Assembly (NCBI GenBank): GCA_025330725.1
Contig: JAIWND010000003.1
Span: forward strand, 682,001 to 746,000
DNA: 64,000 nt
Direction of reading: 5' to 3'
DNA from: Chlamydoabsidia padenii
Lineage: Eukaryota > Mucoromycota > Mucoromycetes > Mucorales > Cunninghamellaceae
Every line of letters begins with the position of its first letter. Position 1 is the stretch's first letter. The notes below the pieces were generated by a model. That model was given only the letters and a program-made list of their open reading frames with translations, ran no database searches and had not been told where the DNA came from. Made by a program: the position numbers and the translations under genes. Of this stretch, positions 24,186-35,553 are shown in pieces.

Positions 24186-26767
24186 ATGGTGAACTTGGAG
24201 TACATTAATCAACTCAACGAATATCAAAAAGAAGCAGTAACGGCGGATAATAAGTATCTCCAGGTGTTAGCTGGACCAGGTTCCGGAAAAACCAGAGGTA
24301 ACATGAAAACAGGTCGACAAGAACTTGACACCAAAGTATTCCCACACTTTTTTTTATACTATAGTTTTAACTACCAGAGTGGCATGGCTTATCAAGGAAA
24401 AGAAACTGAAACCCTCTTCTGTTGTGGTGGTGACTTTTACAAACAAGGCTGCGAAGGAAATGAAGGAACGATTGGAACAGCCCTCACTACTTGGCACACA
24501 AACTAAATTCCTTCGAATGGGCACCTTCCATTCATTCTGCTGTCGTATGCTTCAGCGTCATTTGGACTGGATACCACTCAAGAAGGGATTTTCTATTGCC
24601 GATACCACTAAAAGCAAACATCTGGTGGACATGATCTTCAAGGATCTTAAACCTCGCTTATCTAAATTTGGTCAATCAATGAAACCAGGTACATTCCCAC
24701 CCCTTCCCTTCTTTAACTTGACATTGCTAACTTTTTATTTTGTGTATGTGTGTCTGTGATGATAGCTGTATACCAAGGCCTTATCAGCAAAGCTAAAAAT
24801 AAAGGTTTGGATCATCATCAATACATGGCAAAGGATAAAGAAAATGACTTTGAAAAAGATGTCGCCATGGTATTCAGGTATGGAAACAATAAATAATAAT
24901 AATAAAAAAAAAGCAATTCATTCACTCACCTTATTTATTTACTTTTGTAGTGCTTATGAAGAAACACTCCTATCGTCAAATATGGTTGTAAGTAACAACA
25001 AGTCCATGCCAATTAAACCTTACCAACAATTTGATCTTTATAGGATTTTGATGGTCTTTTACTACATGGTCGCGATCTCTTTAAAAGTCACCCTCAATCT
25101 GTTAACTTTGTGCAACATGTTTTGGTGGATGAAGTAGGTCATAGGAAATACCAGGCAGGAATAACTCACATGCCTTTTTTTTTTTATAGTTTCAAGACAC
25201 AAATGCTCTCCAGTATGAAATAACAGCACTTTTGACAGGCGAAGGACGAAAAGCATTAACAGTCGTTGGAGGTATAGATATACTAAACATGAAACCACAA
25301 ATAGTAATCTAATAACTGATCATCACTTTTTCTTTTTATAGATCCCGATCAAAGCATATATGGATGGCGGAATGCAAACAAAGAACACTTTGATTTTATG
25401 GAATCTGATTATAAGGGAACTCGTGTGGTGGACTTGAAAGAAAACTATCGCAGCACAGCAAACATCATTTCCGGTGCATCTAGGGTGGTAGAAGCAGGTA
25501 AAGGATTGGTTATTATATTGAATACAGGCTAATCTTTTGCATATAAATAGATAAATCTCGTAAACCTCGGGAACATTTTACCAACAATCATTCTGGTGTA
25601 CCAATCTCAGTTCTGAAAGCAAGCTCGGAACTAGATGAAGCCAGCGTGGTGGTGGATGAAATCAAGCGTATCATCAAGTACTCGAACGGCTTGATCAATA
25701 ACAAGGACATTGCAATTCTCTTTCGGATGAATTTTCTAACCCTCAACTTTGAAAATGCCCTGAATCGTGAAAGAATACCTTACATACTGGTAAGATTAAT
25801 ATGATAGAAACTATGAAATACAATGCACTTTGGTATTAACATATTATTATTTCCCATTAGGTTGGTGGTACAAGATTCTTGGATCGCATGGAAGTGAAGG
25901 ACGTTTTGGGCTACCTCTCCTTCTTTTATAACCCTCGTGATGTCAGCGCCTTTATTCGTCTGATCAATGTACCTAAACGTGGTTTGGGTGATGTCTCTGT
26001 CAAGAAAATACAATCAGTGGCTGCGGCACAAAATTGGACTTTGGTAGAAGCCTTGGATCATATTGTGGCTGGACATCCTGCAGTAGCATCTATACGAATC
26101 ATGGCAAAATCCAAGATGTTGTTAAAAACCCTGTTGATCTTATATAATGAAGTGGAGGCGATGATGGTCCAAAAGGCAAGTCTAAAAGGGGAGGAAGAAG
26201 GGATGAAGGGTCATTGTTATAATATACTGATACTTTTTTATATGTGTATATGTAGACATCACCTGGTAAAATCTTGAAACATATCATCGATGCTATTGGG
26301 TATATGGAATATCTGGAAACCGACTACAAGAAAGACTACGAATCTAGAAAAGCAAATGTCGAGGAATTGATTACATTTGCGAATCGGCAAGGGGAACAAG
26401 AAGGTCCAGAAGATGAAAGGTACGTATACTCATAACATAGCATAATATTAAAATGACTGACGTTTTTTATCATTTTAATTCTTCTAGTGGTATGGACGCT
26501 GTTGGACGATTCTTGGAATATTGTACTCTCTCTGGTGACTCCAAAGAACACGAAGAAGCAAAAGGCGGGGTAAGTCAAAGGGTCACGGGCTAGGCAACCT
26601 ATGTGAACCATGTTTCTAATCTTTTTCTTTTTATTTATATATAGCGCATCTCGCTCATTACCATTCACTCTGCCAAGGGATTGGAGTGGCCATGTGTGTT
26701 TATTGCTGGTTGTGAAGATGGTATTATTCCTATGTCAAGGGCCGAAGATCCACTAGAAGAAAGGTAT

Positions 26768-26812
<45 letters not shown>

Positions 26813-27934
26813 GGATAATGATTGATGGATGGATGACCTTACTCACTCTTCTTCTTCATTTGTATATAGCCGGGTATTGTATGTTGGTATGACTCGTGCT
26901 AAATGCTTCCTATATTGTACTCTTGCCAATGAACGACAACGTTGGGATGGACCTTCAGCAACATCATTATCTCCTTACTTGAAAGATCTTCCTGACAATG
27001 CGTACCAAAGATGTACCCCTGTTTGGAACAAGGATGTACGGGAATGGACTGCCAAGATGCTACGACTGCCTTATACGGAAAACGAGGGCCTTCATCTTGA
27101 AGATGCTGGTACGACAATCAATGCGTAAGGAAAACACCAAAATAGGATCAAGGGCATAGGATCATGACACCATCATGTTATAACTTGTTGCTTTTTCCGC
27201 TATTATACAGGGAATATTACTCTAATGAATATGACAATTTATACCAAGATGAAGACAATTATGCTGACTATGGCTATTATAATTATGATCGAAATTACGC
27301 AAAAAACAAAGGCTATCACTCATTTACAACAACAACACCATTATATAAAATCAAACAAGAATCCAACATAATAGCAAAACCTTCAAAAACCTTGGCACAA
27401 CGAATCAAAAATGAACCCACTTCGACAACAACTACACCAGCATTCACCTCGGCACAACAAATCAAAAAAGAGTCCTCCTCAACAGCAACTACACCAACAT
27501 TCACCTCGGTACTTGGCTCTATGCAACAAAAAGACAACTTGTTCAGGAACGACACAAAACCAAATCGATCGGCACTTGATTCTCTATTTTCCGGACAACA
27601 AATCAAGAGGGAAATAACAGCTGGACAATCAAAATCAGCCATGAACAGCAAAAAGGTGAAGAAACAGAAAATAGCAATGCAAGAATCACCAACACAAACT
27701 ATCGAACAATGCGTGTCAAAAGGAATCCAGGTAGCAGGTACAAATAAAAATAGCTTCTCTTTGGACGATGTGGTCTCAGCAGTAAACAAGGAAGCTCAAC
27801 AGAATCAACTTGGGCAAATATCCGACACCAACATCAGGGATCAAGCTAATAAAGAACTAGGCAGCTTGGTTAAACAGGGCTCTCTCTTCCGTTTTATAAA
27901 GGACGGTGGGATTCGATACTTTGTAACAGAATAG
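24186..27934 (+). CDS. SRS2: UvrD-family 3'-5' DNA helicase, Srs2-like
   Basis: Fourteen exons (24186-24297, 24365-24688, 24766-24877, 24951-24987, 25044-25133, 25190-25271, 25342-25497, 25551-25789, 25861-26175, 26256-26419, 26488-26569, 26645-26763, 26870-27124, 27211-27934) encode 936 residues. SF1A motifs in order: Q motif LNEYQKEAV, Walker [10 protein letters not shown], motif Ia [18 protein letters not shown], motif II VLVDEFQDTN, motif [15 protein letters not shown], motif IV ENYRST, motif [11 protein letters not shown], motif [10 protein letters not shown]. Srs2 removes Rad51 from single-stranded DNA and limits recombination; the tail after residue ~695 is low complexity with repeated QxIKxE blocks (possible sumoylation-like sites, not proven). 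Intron 9 has a GC donor at 26176, and intron 12 contains a 40-nt A run. Confidence 0.92.
26770..26809. repeat. 40-nt poly-A run inside an intron
   Basis: Uninterrupted A tract a few bases after the donor of the intron 26764-26869 in the helicase gene. Its length may be inexact because long homopolymers are hard to sequence. Confidence 0.85.
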
Positions 27935-28184
27935 TATACCCCATAGATTAGCAATAGTACATATTAATCAATAGTCAAGGTTTATTAGTTTTATTTAATA
28001 CAATATAACACAAATAAAAATTACATAAAGCATACACATACAATCTAGTAACTACAAAAATGACAGTGAATAGGGATGATAATAATATGGATGAATGGAT
28101 GGAGTCAATTGATGGGAAAGGGGATCAAATTAAGGTGAGAGGGTTTACATGTAATAATAAAATTAAAAAAGAAAAGCTATTAAC

Positions 28185-29542
28185 CTACAAGGACCATTTC
28201 GCCAATTCTTCGCGGAAGCAGTGGAGCCGTTCCATTGAGTAATGAAAGTAATCAAAGTCAATTTGACTTTGACTAGCTTGCACCAGGCCCCAGAGACCCC
28301 ATCCGACATGAGTACCCATCAACCAGGCTTCCATTTCCTTTTGAATGTCTTCCACCGTATCGTCATTGGCATCAAGTTCGTTCCTGCTGGTATTAATGTA
28401 AGATTGAATAAAAAGTGTTTGTTGGTCTTCGGTAGGAAAGGGTTCGGTCATTGCTGCCGGATGATCACCGTGGTAATTGTATTGCCATTCGACAAAGTGA
28501 TTCGCCAGATCGTATCCTCGTGAATTGTAACCAGCATATTCAAAGTCCACCAAGACAAGAGACCCCGTGTCATCACGTTTCAGGACATTTCCATATTGCA
28601 ACTATATAAAACAAACAGTACAGTTAGAGCCTTTTATACACCCTCCACCTCTGTTTCAGTAACTTACATCGTTATGACCAAAGACAATAGGACTATTCAC
28701 ACGGGAGAGAATCGTTTTGCTGGTTTCAATATCTTTTCCAAGTCGATCAAAGTCGTAAGCGTCAAGTAATGGAGTCCAGTCGGGGTGCTGTTGTTTGAGG
28801 GCAGGAAGTAATCGCATCACCAATGAGTACCACTTGTCTACATTTTTCCAAATTTCCAAAGTTGAATTGGGATTGTGTAGAGTTGGTGGTGGATAGATAT
28901 GAATGATAGCGTGTTGACGAGCCATACAATGTGCGATTTGTTGTGAGATGGTAGGTTCGCGAATATCCTGATGAGTTAAAGTGACAGAGTCCACATATTC
29001 TTCTAATCGTCCATTGCCAAAGATACCCAAGAGTCGAGGTCCAAGATGAAGTCGTCCCAGTCGTGCCAGCCAAGCCAGTTCCTTCTCCCGGTCGATCAAC
29101 TGATCTACCCCAACGCCATAGACTCGTAAAAGTAATCGTTTCCCTCGAGAATCAATAAAGAAGACAGCACTAGAATAAAAACAATACTGAATCAACACGC
29201 TTCCCACCCCCCCCCCTTTTTTTTTTTCTAAAACTTACTTTGTCAAGGCGCCACTAATACGGTTGATGGTGATATCATTCTTGTTTTGTGCCCAGCCTGG
29301 GAATAGTTCTTGAGCCATAGTATATACAACTTGAATAAGATCGTCATATTTTAAAGATCTAAAAGATTTACACAAGACAAGAACAGTAAATCATAACATA
29401 AAGACATTCTTTTCACTTACGCCAGGTCTATAATTGTGCTGCAGGTTGGTACTTTTAATGTTTCAGAGTTGGCACGTATAAAGGGAGAAGAAGGCCTTCT
29501 ATGGCACAAGGCATCATTATGGTTTGCTTCAATCGTTGTCAT
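28185..29542 (-). CDS. Choline/ethanolamine kinase
   Basis: Four exons (29421-29542, 29239-29358, 28668-29169, 28185-28601) make 386 residues, with all phases closing. The Brenner-type phosphotransfer motif reads FGHNDLQYGN and is followed by VLVDFEYAGYN, the metal-binding Asp block of choline kinases. Earlier blocks are PGWAQNKNDITINRISGALT and RLLLRVYGVGVDQLIDREKE. The enzyme phosphorylates choline or ethanolamine with ATP in the first step of the Kennedy pathway of phospholipid synthesis. HNDxQYGN favours the yeast Cki1/Eki1 group; substrate preference cannot be told from sequence alone. The gene converges with the helicase gene, ~250 bp apart. CGGATTCATGAAATTTGA lies about 100 bp upstream. 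Confidence 0.92.
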
Positions 29543-29781
29543 GGTTGAGGGAAGAAGAAGAAGAAGAAAAAAAAGAAAAAAAAAAGAAAGAGAGAGAAGG
29601 GTAAAATTAAGGGAAGGGTTTCTACCGACCTAGTTTTCGGATTCATGAAATTTGATTGGATAATGTAAGATTATGGCTACGCGCACGGTTGATGTTCGAG
29701 AAGTGTGTCGGCGAATAAAAAAAATATAAAAAAGTGAGTATTGGAAAGGACTAGCATTATCATTGATTTAACTCTTATTCC

Positions 29782-30099
29782 TCACGCATCTCTATGATGT
29801 GGATGGGGTGTCAAAGCTGCCGGTCGTATTCCGTGCATAACACTGCTCATGAAGATAGCACGAATATTCCGGGCAGCATTTACGTCCCGTTGCCAGACAG
29901 TATGACAGTTATAGTAAACTAATACTGAATGCATGGGGTAAGTTCCGTTTGTTGGCATAATCACAAGGTTCCGGATGCCATAACCAAAGCACAATTGAGA
30001 CGTGTAGTACTTGTCTATTGGAAAATACACCAGTCGACCATTCTTTTTGGCGAAAGAGAGCAGATTTCTACATTTTGTAGCCAACCCGGAGACACTCAC
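29782..30099 (-). pseudogene. Fanzor/TnpB-like nuclease, decayed C-terminal fragment
   Basis: A 105-residue fragment (first codon GTG) resembling the C-terminal end of OrfB/TnpB-family proteins, whose eukaryotic members are Fanzors. FPIDKYYTSQLC corresponds to the usual DExxTSxxC segment before the zinc finger. YYNCHTVWQRDVNAARNIRA corresponds to the end of the finger and the RuvC-III block (W-x-R-D-x-N-A-A-x-N). Of the four expected finger cysteines, the second of the first pair (CFGY) and the first of the second pair (YYNC) are missing. The frame can be read back only to about 30145, where a stop occurs, and no RuvC-I or RuvC-II part was found upstream. It is therefore probably a dead fragment. 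Fanzors are RNA-guided nucleases carried by transposons in Mucoromycota and other eukaryotes. Confidence 0.7.
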
Positions 30100-30270
30100 C
30101 CTACTCTGTTTTGTGAAAATCTCTCTCTACCCAGCCTCTCCCATTTCCCCCTCATTTGCGGGGGTACTCACTCTATCATAGAAAAAAAAAAAAAAAAAAA
30201 TCAACCACCGCTCGCAGGATTTCCATCCATCCAGGAAAATGCTAGGCGCACGGAATTTTGAAAGAGCACT

Positions 30271-30408
30271 ACTCGCTCAATTGTCAACAGATGCTGATGA
30301 TTAAAGTGGCGTTATGGACACTATGGCATATTTCCAACATAAGTCACCGCAAAACCCAAGCTCCAATACCCTTGTGTCAGTATGCTCAGGCTTGCGTTGA
30401 CTTTTGCC
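30271..30408 (+). repeat. Dispersed repeat, copy A
   Basis: About 138 bp that align without gaps to 30501-30638, at roughly nine in ten positions by eye (offset 230 bp). It begins ACTCGCTCAATTGTCAACAG and includes CCAAGCTCCAATACCCTTGT. A CAGATTCCGCC element lies downstream at 30463. The short plus-strand frames over copies A and B look alike only because the DNA is duplicated. Confidence 0.85.
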
Positions 30409-30500
30409 TGTCATTTGTAAGAAGAAGAAAAAAGTACGAAGAGGAACTAAACTTCATTTTCAGATTCCGCCTACCTCTACTTAGATTTGGAGAGGGCTCC

Positions 30501-30638
30501 ACTCGCTCCATTGTCAACAGATGCTAATGATTAAAGTGGTGATGTGGACACTATTGCATATTTCCAACATGAGTCACTGCAAAAGCCAAGCTCCAATACC
30601 CTTGTGTCAGTATGTTCAGGCGTGCGATGACTTTTACC
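30501..30638 (+). repeat. Dispersed repeat, copy B
   Basis: Second copy of the repeat at 30271. A CAGATTCCGCC element sits ~40 bp upstream (30463) and TTTTCAAACGCCGAA lies downstream near 30674. GGCGCACGGAA flanks the pair on both sides (about 30245 and 30719), which may mark the ends of the duplicated unit. Confidence 0.85.
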
Positions 30639-31230
30639 TTTTCTTTGCGACTAGACGAAATGAAACTTCGTTTTCAAACGCCGAATACCAAACTTCCGTG
30701 CACCGAGTGGAAGACAGCGGCGCACGGAACTCCAATTCGAAGACCTACTTAAAGGAAAGCCGCCCTTCTCTCTTTCAATCCTTATATATTATTCTTTCTG
30801 TCAGGATTCATAGTTTTGCATAAAAGTGGATTTCACTACAACCATGTATTATACATGATTATACCTAATACATAGTGCAATCGTGCAATTTACAAGATAA
30901 ATCGTGGATTTTTACTATGATAGATAAAATCAAGACATGCAGGTGGAGTGAAGACATGAAGATGAACTAAGGTTATTGTACATATTTATTAGAAACCCGC
31001 CCCTTTCATATCCATATATGGGAGTGAGACGTCTAGCAAAAAACCGTATAATGTAATTGGGGTAATTAGATGTACGTCAAAAGTTCATTAGTCATGTCAA
31101 GTTATAGGACAGTAAAGGGTAGTAAATAAAATAAGAGGTTTTATTCCAAAAGATTATATAGGTATTTATAATAGATGGTCTAGGGGGGATAAGGGATAAT
31201 AACCAACACAATATGACAATATAATAAACA

Positions 31231-31476
31231 CTACTGTAATAATATAAAAGAAGCAAGTTCACCAATTGCCATTTTTTCCCGCTTGATTAAATTGAGATCA
31301 TCAACAGCCGCCATAACAGGATTTGAGTCTTCATTATTTTGATGTAAGAATTTGCTTTTCAGTGCCACCCAGTCCTTCTTGATAGTATGCTGTAACCGAG
31401 TATACCAACTAAAAGCTTGCCCTTCCAACACAGCTTGTAGTCCCCCCCCCTTTTTTTCACAGGAATGTAGCCAAAG
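31231..31476 (-). pseudogene. Retrotransposon gag-like fragment
   Basis: The frame reads LEGQAFSWYTRLQHTIKKDW then VALKSKFLHQNNEDSNPV, the pattern of a Ty3/gypsy-type retrotransposon gag domain (hydrophobic-E-G-x-A-x-x-W-Y, then W-x-x-L-K-x-x-F). It ends after about 80 codons. No protease, reverse transcriptase or LTR was found nearby, so this is a remnant or a domesticated scrap. Upstream it runs through a C/G homopolymer to an intron-like acceptor at 31478. Confidence 0.6.
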
Positions 31477-31477
31477 T

Positions 31478-31542
31478 CTACAACCAAAAGAAATGTGATT
31501 AATAACCTTGTCTTTTCTTGTGTTTTTTTCTTTTTTACTTAC
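31478..31542 (-). repeat. Intron-like segment, twin 1
   Basis: 65 nt that on the minus strand start GTAAGT and end TTGTAG, with a TTAAT branch-like site. It is strikingly similar to the segment at 31635-31698, sharing GAAAAGACAA and TAATCACA. Confidence 0.65.
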
Positions 31543-31634
31543 TTCGCGTACCAGAAAAAAAAAAAAGAGAAATCACGAAACACCAAAGACAACAATCAAG
31601 GAAGAAAGTTCAACCATAATGCATGGAGACAAGC

Positions 31635-31698
31635 CTACAATAAGAGCAAGAAGTGTGATTAGTAACATTGTCTTTTCATGTTGTTTTTTTTTACTCAC
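31635..31698 (-). repeat. Intron-like segment, twin 2
   Basis: 64 nt that on the minus strand start GTGAGT and end TTGTAG, with a branch-like ACTAATCAC. It aligns along nearly its whole length to 31478-31542. The flanking would-be exons, for example GCTCCATTTGATTCTTGGGG upstream, show no recognised domain. Confidence 0.65.
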
Positions 31699-32773
31699 CA
31701 CAAAGTACCCATAAGCATTGCACATCATGGTCCATCCCCAAGAATCAAATGGAGCGCCGTAACTGGTGGCTAATGCAACATGCCCGAGAATAGGTAGATC
31801 TACATTAATGCTTCAACATACCAGACATCCCGCTTTACCAGCACAACCCATTCGCTAGCAGATCCAGGTGTGGAACAAGACAAGATGTCGCCTACGTCCT
31901 GCCATGGCAAAAAGGCTCGGCCTAATCGCTATTCTACACAAAGGTAGCCGCCTCGCAAAATCTGCCAACTTATCCATTTGTTTACTAACAGGAGACTACA
32001 CATTTCAGAGGCAAAGAGGGAGCATAAATCTAGTGTACATAATTAACAATTCAGTTAGAGTATAAAACAGTAACAACTTTGGCAGAGTATCATTCAAGAT
32101 GCATTGACTTACCTTTATGACCAGAATCACAATAAGAGGGAGGAAGTCATGAGATTACATCTACCACAAACAGGTTTTTCATATAGATAGCCATTAGGTG
32201 ATTCATGAATTACTTTTGTGCATGAATTAATCCATCTTGTAATCATGGCCAGCAATAGGAATCAGTGCATGTGAGAACTTGTCTGTCAAGCACAGGTTTT
32301 TGAAGAGTGGTTTGTTTAAAGGGGAGGTTTGTGTAAAAAGAAGAAAGAAAGGAGCAATTTTAAAAAATTGTGAATTCATAATCTCAATGGCCCAATGTGC
32401 GGGATTTGAATATTTTTGAAACAACTCATCTTTCATTACGGAGTGCACCAACACGATGTTTCTTTGTCGCAAAAGGACATAATGGAACTGGACTTGTTAA
32501 TGATGACTGGGCGATAAGATCAAGATACAAAAGGGTGTAGCAAATTATAGTCGTAATAGACATTTTTTAGTAGTACAATACAGACTTGATAAAGGTAAAC
32601 AGGGTGTATATTATTGATTATTATAAGGGACCTTCCCTTTCCCTGAATTTCACAAGGTTATTCCTACAATGGGGGAGCATCCGAGAGATTTCTCAGTCAT
32701 GCGGGATTAGAAAATGAGGGTCAAATGCGGGGTCGTCGGATTGATATTCCGTTTGACTGATATGCTACTGATC

Positions 32774-32804
32774 GTCTCATTGTCAACCAATACTAATATA
32801 TAAA
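32774..32804 (+). repeat. Dispersed repeat, partial copy C
   Basis: Short match to the start of copies A and B: CTCATTGTCAACCAATACTA against CTCCATTGTCAACAGATGCTA. It is preceded by a GATATTCCG element at 32741, again pairing the repeat with a CCG-type element. Confidence 0.45.
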
Positions 32805-33454
32805 CATTTAGTAACCATTCCTAACTAGGGATTTCAATTTAGTTTTGGTCTTGACAAGGTATTGGAAAAAAAAAAGCAATCCAAATCACATTTTTTACAT
32901 ATAATGTTGAAAAGAATTGGGGGGTTTTCAAACCTCTTGAAGACTACCTACAATGGTCAGCGTTGATTTATCGAATCAGGAAATTCATGCAGAATTGGGG
33001 TTTAAATTCAAATCCCGAACTTGGGCAGGGGAATGTATTGGGCGTTGAAGTCAGACCAGCTCGTGGGCGACGCAAAGATGTTGCCATCAGTATTTGGAAC
33101 AAAATGGTGTTTCTAAAATGGCGACCAACGAGAGAAGCAAATCTGTTTGAGTGCTTATTCGTTAACGTCAATCTTTGGGATGACAATATGACGCACTACC
33201 CTCCTCGAGAAGGATGTGTAATGGAGTGGTCCTATTACTGGTGGCATTATCTACCAACTGATATTTTAGCGATGCTCGCTAGTAAGATTTATCTGATATG
33301 TTGTGTGTTTTTATTGTATTTTATAGGCTTCAAAATGTATGTATATCAAGCAAGTCTAGATCTGAATCAGATTCATAAAAAAAAGTTGTGTATAATAACA
33401 TAATAAACAAAAACTATATACTAGAATTAAACGACTATCAATAAAGAGCCAAGG

Positions 33455-35094
33455 TTATATTGGTGGTTTCAGCAGGAGAATTTGGCATTGACCAGGACGT
33501 AGCACCACAGAGTATTTATGATCATAGGTTCCCAAAACTTTACCAGCCCATATATCCTTGATGACTGCCTTGTCCATTCCGACATCCTTCAGGGCAAACT
33601 TGACATCATAATTTTTCCCGAGCATAAACATGAATACGCTAGTGTTGTAGAGACCCACCACCACTGTCCCATCCGGCATTTTTTTCCACCATACTTGTCT
33701 TCGATTGTTCCACGCATTACCGGATTGGATCGGTTTCGCCATAATACCCGTTTGATGTATATTCAGTATTTCCGGATGGTTAAACCACTTTAGATACTTG
33801 TCAGGTATACGGCGAGGATCGGCACCAAGACAGAAGATTGAGCTGGTGAGGGCCCAGAAGCTGATATAAGAGAGCCTGATATCGTCATTGTACAAGCCAT
33901 CGATACATTTCCCATTGACTGTCATACCCACCGTCACCACATCGAGGTCGATATAAAAGCCATGATCAGGACCAATGACACCCGTGTTGGCCCAATTGGC
34001 GGCCTGTGTAAAACGTTGAAAGACCCGAAGTGAAGAAGTCATGGATCTCTTTGAATAAGATTCAATGTCGATAAAGATTCGTGCACCATTCGCCAGAGTA
34101 GCCCATTCATCAGCATAAGTAGGATCCAAATACCAAGACAGTTCCATCCATATATTGTGTTTTTCAAACGCCTTTTTCATCATTGCCAAGCATTTCCGGT
34201 TGTCGGGAGATTGATTTGGTCGCAATGTATCACCACCACCTGGCCCGCACCCATCAATTTTGACAAACGAGACGCCCCACTCTGCAAAAAGGTCACCCAT
34301 CGAATCATAGTACATTTGAGCCAGATCATCCATATCTTCGTCTGGCATGTAGGTGGATCCGACAAAGCCATTACCATTTCGTTTCTTCTTGACAATGTCG
34401 CCCAGACGGTAATTGGTTCCCTTGATTTTGACAGTAGTATCTTCAGCGGCGTCTTTTCGAATCCCAGGTAAAATGTATACCCCCAATTTGTGTCCATTGC
34501 TTGCCAAGTAATCTGATAGTGATTTAAGACCATAAGGAAACAAATCTTGGCGGTATGTCCACCTTCCATAATCGTCATAAGTTTCGCACCTAAAAGCAGT
34601 ACTTTGTTAGCATAGGAACTAACTAGAGCATGTTGTGCGCCAGTAACATCTTTTTTTCTTTTCCTGCTTCAATATGTTTTCACTTACCATCCTGAATCCA
34701 TGTTAATGTATTCGTACTGAGGCATCTTGATCTTCATTTCTAAGGAAATGTCACGAAGTATTTTGTCATTAAACCTATTCGAAAAAGGGGGAGTTATTAA
34801 AGAAGAAGAAGAAAAGGTCAAAGCTTGCTTGGTCCACTTTTTTTAAAAAATATTATTTACCAAGGTTTGAGGTGTTTCCCGCCATATCCAGGGATAGCGT
34901 CCAATATTTGTGTAGACCATGTGGAGAATCCTAGTATTGGTTTCTTTGCCCATGAAGGGACCCTAAACACCACCAATCAAAGGAGAGGGAGCAACAAGGT
35001 GATTAGATCGCGAATCGTGAGTGTTGTAAGTATGGAGGTAAGTGTGTTATGATACGTACGCTTCAGGAGTATGTTGAGTTTGTCCACCATTCAT
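33455..35094 (-). CDS. GH27 alpha-galactosidase family enzyme
   Basis: Four exons (35060-35094, 34861-34962, 34688-34774, 33455-34589) give 452 residues. The family start KKPILGFSTWST is followed by YEYINMDSGWCETYDDYGRW. The nucleophile block is FVKIDGCGPG (Asp after KI), and a later block is NDDIRLSYISFWALTSSIFC. The C-terminal beta domain ends VLRPGQCQILLLK. GH27 enzymes remove terminal alpha-galactose (or alpha-N-acetylgalactosamine) from oligosaccharides, glycolipids or plant galactomannan. No signal peptide is visible: the chosen ATG yields MNGGQTQHTPEAVPSW, and a tiny upstream reading frame (ATG-TCA-ACC-ACT-TGA) sits just before it. A secretory first exon further upstream cannot be excluded. 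The element TTCAAACGCCGACC lies ~90 bp upstream. Confidence 0.88.
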
Positions 35095-35553
35095 TATCAA
35101 GTGGTTGACATCAATTTGTTGAAGGAGGAGAGTAAGCAGAAATTAAAATAAAATAAAAAAAGCGTTTTTTGAAAAACTATTCAAACGCCGACCTGCGTCA
35201 AAAAGAAAATGGACCAAGACTAAAAAGGGGGACGTCCCAGTAATCCAGGAAATGCACAAATTTTGTCCTACCATAAACAAGCCAAGCAGTTACTGATTAT
35301 TCAATCAAGTCAATTATTACCACTATTACATACTGTACCCGTTTATAAATCAGACCCTGTCATGACAAAAGTCTATTTTAAGACCTGGGCCAAGCTAATA
35401 CTAATTTCAATAACATCATCCGTATGTATAAACATGCATGAATTCAAATCATACAGTAGTCAAGATATAAAAGCGTTTATTTATAGATATAAAAAAAAAA
35501 GTTGTATGGGGAGTGGTAAAAAAAAAAAGCAAAGAGGTATAGTAGTATATTGT
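35095..35553. other. Spacer between two co-directional minus-strand genes
   Basis: Holds the promoter element of the alpha-galactosidase gene (TTCAAACGCCGACC, 35179-35192) and the 3' region of the flavocytochrome gene with A-rich runs near 35490-35530. No coding region recognised. Confidence 0.5.

Larger units (their letters stand above)
29543..33454. other. Gene-poor accessory block with transposon remnants
   Basis: Almost 4 kb without an intact host gene. In order it holds a Fanzor/TnpB-like C-terminal remnant (29782-30099), a poly-A stretch near 30182, two tandem copies of a dispersed repeat (30271-30408 and 30501-30638), an AT-rich stretch, a gag-like fragment with two similar intron-like segments (31231-31698), and a short part of another repeat copy (32774-32804). 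Orphan copies of the CCCG/TTTGAA element occur near 32399 and 33007. Only short frames remain elsewhere. Confidence 0.6.

Noticed and set aside
30258..30823. Two similar plus-strand frames with MLMIKV starts
   Set aside because: Their similarity comes from duplicated non-coding DNA (copies A and B); the frames diverge and stop differently after the repeat.
32963..33403. 146-codon plus-strand frame in the accessory block
   Set aside because: No recognisable domain, unusual composition, and no support beyond length; a C-terminal hydrophobic stretch alone is not enough. Possibly a transposon scrap.
29543..33454. Accessory block as a biosynthetic or defence island
   Set aside because: No intact enzymes or toxin-like genes; only repeats and transposon scraps were found.
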